Shown piece after piece: positions 6,194 to 7,902 of a stretch of DNA of 7,902 nucleotides. Source of the stretch: Planctomycetales bacterium. GTDB taxonomy: Bacteria; Planctomycetota; Planctomycetia; Pirellulales; UBA7805. The notes beneath the pieces were generated by a model. That model searched no databases. It was given only the letters and a program-made list of their open reading frames with translations, and had not been told where the DNA came from. Numbering within the stretch: position 1 is the first letter of the stretch; every line of letters starts with the position of its first letter. Location: positions 46,602 to 54,503 of the forward strand of contig WVZU01000227.1 in the NCBI GenBank assembly GCA_011772275.1, read 5' to 3'. Position numbers and translations under genes: made by a program.

Positions 6194-6310
6194 ATGCCGC
6201 AGAGCAACCGACACAAGATAGACAATCCGCAGGGAGGCCCATTTTTAGCGACCAAATCGGCCGGATACGCAACTGAGTCTGCGGGGATAGTAGCAAGATC
6301 ATGCAACTAG
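6194..6310 (+). CDS. Possible 38-residue small protein overlapping the next gene
   Basis: An ATG at 6194 with AGGA six bases upstream opens a 38-codon frame starting MPQSNRHKIDNPQGGPF and ending SCN at a TAG at 6308-6310. It overlaps the ATG of the phosphoglycosyl transferase at 6301 by 10 bases, the arrangement seen in translational coupling. The transferase has only a weak, distant ribosome site (GGGGA at 6283-6287), so coupling would make sense. The peptide is polar, has no membrane segment and I do not recognise it. The frame stays open upstream to a TGA at 6047-6049 without an earlier ATG. It could equally be leader sequence. Confidence 0.3.
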   Translation: MPQSNRHKIDNPQGGPFLATKSAGYATESAGIVARSCN

Positions 6311-6942
6311 CGGTTCAACGTGACAACGTGCGGTTGGTTCGTAAAAGCTATCAAATCGTCAAACGTCTGATGGATGTTTCGATATGCTTGTTGACTTTGC
6401 CATTTGTGTTACCTGTCCTGGCCATATGCGCGATAGCTATCTGGCTTGACAATCCAGGGCCGGTGTTTTTTTCGCAGTTGCGGACGGGCCGAGGCGGCCA
6501 TCGCTTTAATATGTACAAATTTCGTACAATGCTAATTAACGCGGAAGAACTGAAAGCCAATTATGCACATTTGAATGAATTGACGTGGCCCGATTTTAAG
6601 ATTACGGATGATCCACGGGTGACACGTGTTGGACGGATTTTGCGAAAGACCAGCCTGGACGAGTTGCCGCAAATTTTTAACATCATCAAAGGTGACATGA
6701 GTCTGGTTGGACCACGCCCGACGTCATTCGATGCGAGCACGTATGATCTTTGGCACACGGAACGATTAGAAGTGCTGCCCGGCTTGACGGGACTTTGGCA
6801 AATTAGCGGTCGTAGCAATATCGATTTTGACGAGCGTTTGCAGTTAGATATTGAATATATAGAACGTCGCAGTATCTTGTTGGATATCTCGATTTTGTTA
6901 CGCACATTCTTTGTGATTTTCAGCCAACGTGGTGCCTATTAG
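6301..6942 (+). CDS. Initiating monotopic phosphoglycosyl transferase (bacterial sugar transferase family)
   Basis: 213 residues. It transfers a sugar phosphate from a UDP-sugar to undecaprenyl phosphate at the inner membrane, the first committed step of EPS repeat-unit assembly. The bacterial sugar transferase domain (Bac_transf) fills the protein. KRLMDV at 21-26 precedes the single re-entrant membrane helix (about 27-49, with prolines 34 and 38). Then come [14 protein letters not shown] (53-66), FNMYKFRTM (69-77), and [20 protein letters not shown] (104-123), which contains the catalytic Asp120-Glu121 pair. MSLVGPRP (133-140), [13 protein letters not shown] (159-171) and [21 protein letters not shown] (182-202) complete it. 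The length equals the small catalytic-core (PglC-like) form, without the four-helix N-terminal extension of WbaP/WcaJ proteins, though its C-terminal motifs resemble their core. The sugar cannot be read from the sequence. An upstream in-frame TGA at 6274-6276 leaves the ATG at 6301 as the start; its ribosome site is weak. It lies 263 bases after the ATPase gene. Confidence 0.94.
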   Translation: MQLAVQRDNVRLVRKSYQIVKRLMDVSICLLTLPFVLPVLAICAIAIWLDNPGPVFFSQLRTGRGGHRFNMYKFRTMLINAEELKANYAHLNELTWPDFKITDDPRVTRVGRILRKTSLDELPQIFNIIKGDMSLVGPRPTSFDASTYDLWHTERLEVLPGLTGLWQISGRSNIDFDERLQLDIEYIERRSILLDISILLRTFFVIFSQRGAY

Positions 6943-7670
6943 GGGCTCATTGTGAGCTGGACCCTTAAAAATTCATGTTGAGCGCTGAGGCGAACTTCTT
7001 TGAGGTGCGATCACAGTCAGCGACCGGCTAGACCTGTCCGAGGTCTGATGAAGTCGCAGTGGCTCGTTGCCGTATGGGGCCCGACTTGGCCCCTCCAAAG
7101 TGTGGGCCGCGACTTGATATCGATTTTCTCGGCTGCATGCCTCGTTCCTTGGCTCGGCTGGCCCTATCCCACCACCGCCGTGCAGGATCCTGGCCACTGG
7201 TGAATTTGCTGTTGGCGAGCGAACGCCAAGTGCGCCGTCAGACCCAGGCAGTGGCAGATGTCTCACTCGATTTCGACAGCCTTTTTTCGTCCACCCCAGC
7301 TTTATCTGCAGGCCCCCATCTGCTCGACAAGCTCCGCTTCGGCGGCCTCAGTCTGCGGGCAACTCCAGGGGCCCAGCTCAAATACTCCGCCGCGTGTTCC
7401 AATAGCTGATTCTTTCAGTCCCAGATCTGGTGGCCGAGTACGCCGCATTTCGTGCCAGTGTGGCCCTTTTTTTATCACAGCCCGCCGCCACCCGATCGAC
7501 CCTCGCCCGCAGTGACGGCTCGAATCTCCGACGCTTCCTCACCATTCTTTAACCTTGTCGATAGCCTGATGCTGAATTTTTTATGCACCTTATCAGGCTA
7601 TCTATATTGGGTTCCATACTCGCCATCTCACACTACAAAACGTTTTGATGAACTAGGGAGTTAGCAGGCG
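6943..7670. other. Long gene-poor gap between two EPS-region genes
   Basis: 728 bases without a supportable CDS. Overlapping frames of up to 116 codons exist on both strands but show no recognisable domain, good ribosome site or hydrophobic pattern. A small hairpin (GCTCA/TGAGC, 6945-6957) lies just after the transferase stop but lacks a T-run. An 11-base-pair inverted repeat lies at 7560-7602. The rest may be a decayed gene or mobile element, but I could not identify a family by reading all frames. Confidence 0.45.
7560..7602. repeat. Perfect 11-bp inverted repeat in the leader of the next gene
   Basis: GATAGCCTGAT (7560-7570) and ATCAGGCTATC (7592-7602) are perfect complements around a 21-base loop that contains a run of six T. 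No T-run follows the right arm, so a terminator on the plus strand is unlikely. It ends 68 bases before the ATG at 7671. The size and loop length resemble the hairpin before the chain-length gene, but the sequences differ. It could be an RNA leader structure or a binding dyad. Confidence 0.6.
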
Positions 7671-7902
7671 ATGCACCGGTTGCATTTTTGGACTACGGCA
7701 TTCTTTGGTTGGCTGTTCATTTTATACAACATCGAACGCATTCATGAGCCGATCAATCTTGCCTCATTTATTTACGTTCTTTCAGCTCTTGCCGCTTTGG
7801 TTTTCCTCTTATTTCCATGGTTTCAAAAAGCGCCTTTGCAGTGGTCGCTATTGGCGATTGTCCCCTCGGTCCTTCCATTAAAGTGGTGCTTTGGATACTC
7901 CG
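7671..7902 (+). CDS. Multi-pass membrane protein, N-terminal part (runs off right edge)
   Basis: An ATG at 7671 preceded by TAGGGAG (10 bases upstream) opens 77 codons that stay open to the window edge. The peptide starts MHRLHFWTTAFFGWLFILYN and shows three hydrophobic stretches: about residues 6-19, 30-49 (ASFIYVLSALAALVFLLFPW) and 56-70. Between the first two is a polar NIERIHEPIN segment. There is no cleavable signal peptide by eye. I do not recognise the family with confidence. Its position in an EPS locus allows an exporter, polymerase, exosortase-like or membrane-anchored signalling protein, but nothing catalytic is visible yet. The clear start, ribosome site and hydrophobic pattern make it a real gene. 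Confidence 0.75.
   Translation, partial: MHRLHFWTTAFFGWLFILYNIERIHEPINLASFIYVLSALAALVFLLFPWFQKAPLQWSLLAIVPSVLPLKWCFGYS

Noticed and set aside
7059..7409. 116-codon plus-strand frame in the gap before the membrane protein
   Set aside because: No ribosome site, no domain, and competing frames on both strands of similar quality.
1..7902. CRISPR array, tRNA or rRNA genes
   Set aside because: No regularly spaced direct repeats with spacers, no T-arm-like GGTTCGA segment in a cloverleaf context and no rRNA-like stretch were seen on either strand.

Overview
The window most likely comes from a planctomycete (Pirellulales-like) chromosome. Three things suggest this: a 242-residue protein (999-1724) whose C-terminal block I associate with an uncharacterised planctomycete family, spacious gene layout with long gene-poor gaps, and an exopolysaccharide (EPS) gene set of planctomycete flavour. 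The assignment rests on recognising protein families, not on a marker gene.

Layout. Positions 1-268 (minus strand) hold the N-terminal part of a CelD/BcsL-type GNAT acetyltransferase that runs off the left edge. Positions 269-989 show no supportable gene apart from a possible promoter. Positions 999-1724 (plus) encode the uncharacterised protein, whose C-terminus looks like a winged helix. Positions 1740-2011 (minus) carry a decayed IS3-family OrfA with two frameshifts and two stops. A gene-free stretch with two small dyads follows. Positions 2486-3370 (plus) encode a papain-fold (C1) protein in which all three catalytic positions are substituted. Positions 3371-3781 hold short tandem repeats and then a terminator-like hairpin directly before the EPS genes. 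Positions 3782-5344 encode a Wzz/GumC-type chain-length protein, and 5363-6037 a CpsD/BY-kinase-like ATPase with an atypical P-loop. Positions 6301-6942 encode the initiating phosphoglycosyl transferase. After 728 bases without a clear gene, 7671-7902 is the start of a multi-pass membrane protein cut by the right edge.

Function. The phosphoglycosyl transferase would load the first sugar phosphate onto undecaprenyl phosphate. The Wzz-like protein and its ATPase partner would control chain length and export of the polymer. The CelD-like acetyltransferase may modify the product or act in the same pathway. Flippase, polymerase, outer-membrane exporter and most glycosyltransferases are not in view and are probably to the right.

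The most unusual points are the pseudo-protease beside the EPS genes, the P-loop of the kinase-like protein (Lys to Val, no tyrosine tail), and the attenuator-like hairpin whose U-rich tract ends only 8 bases before the Shine-Dalgarno of the first EPS gene.
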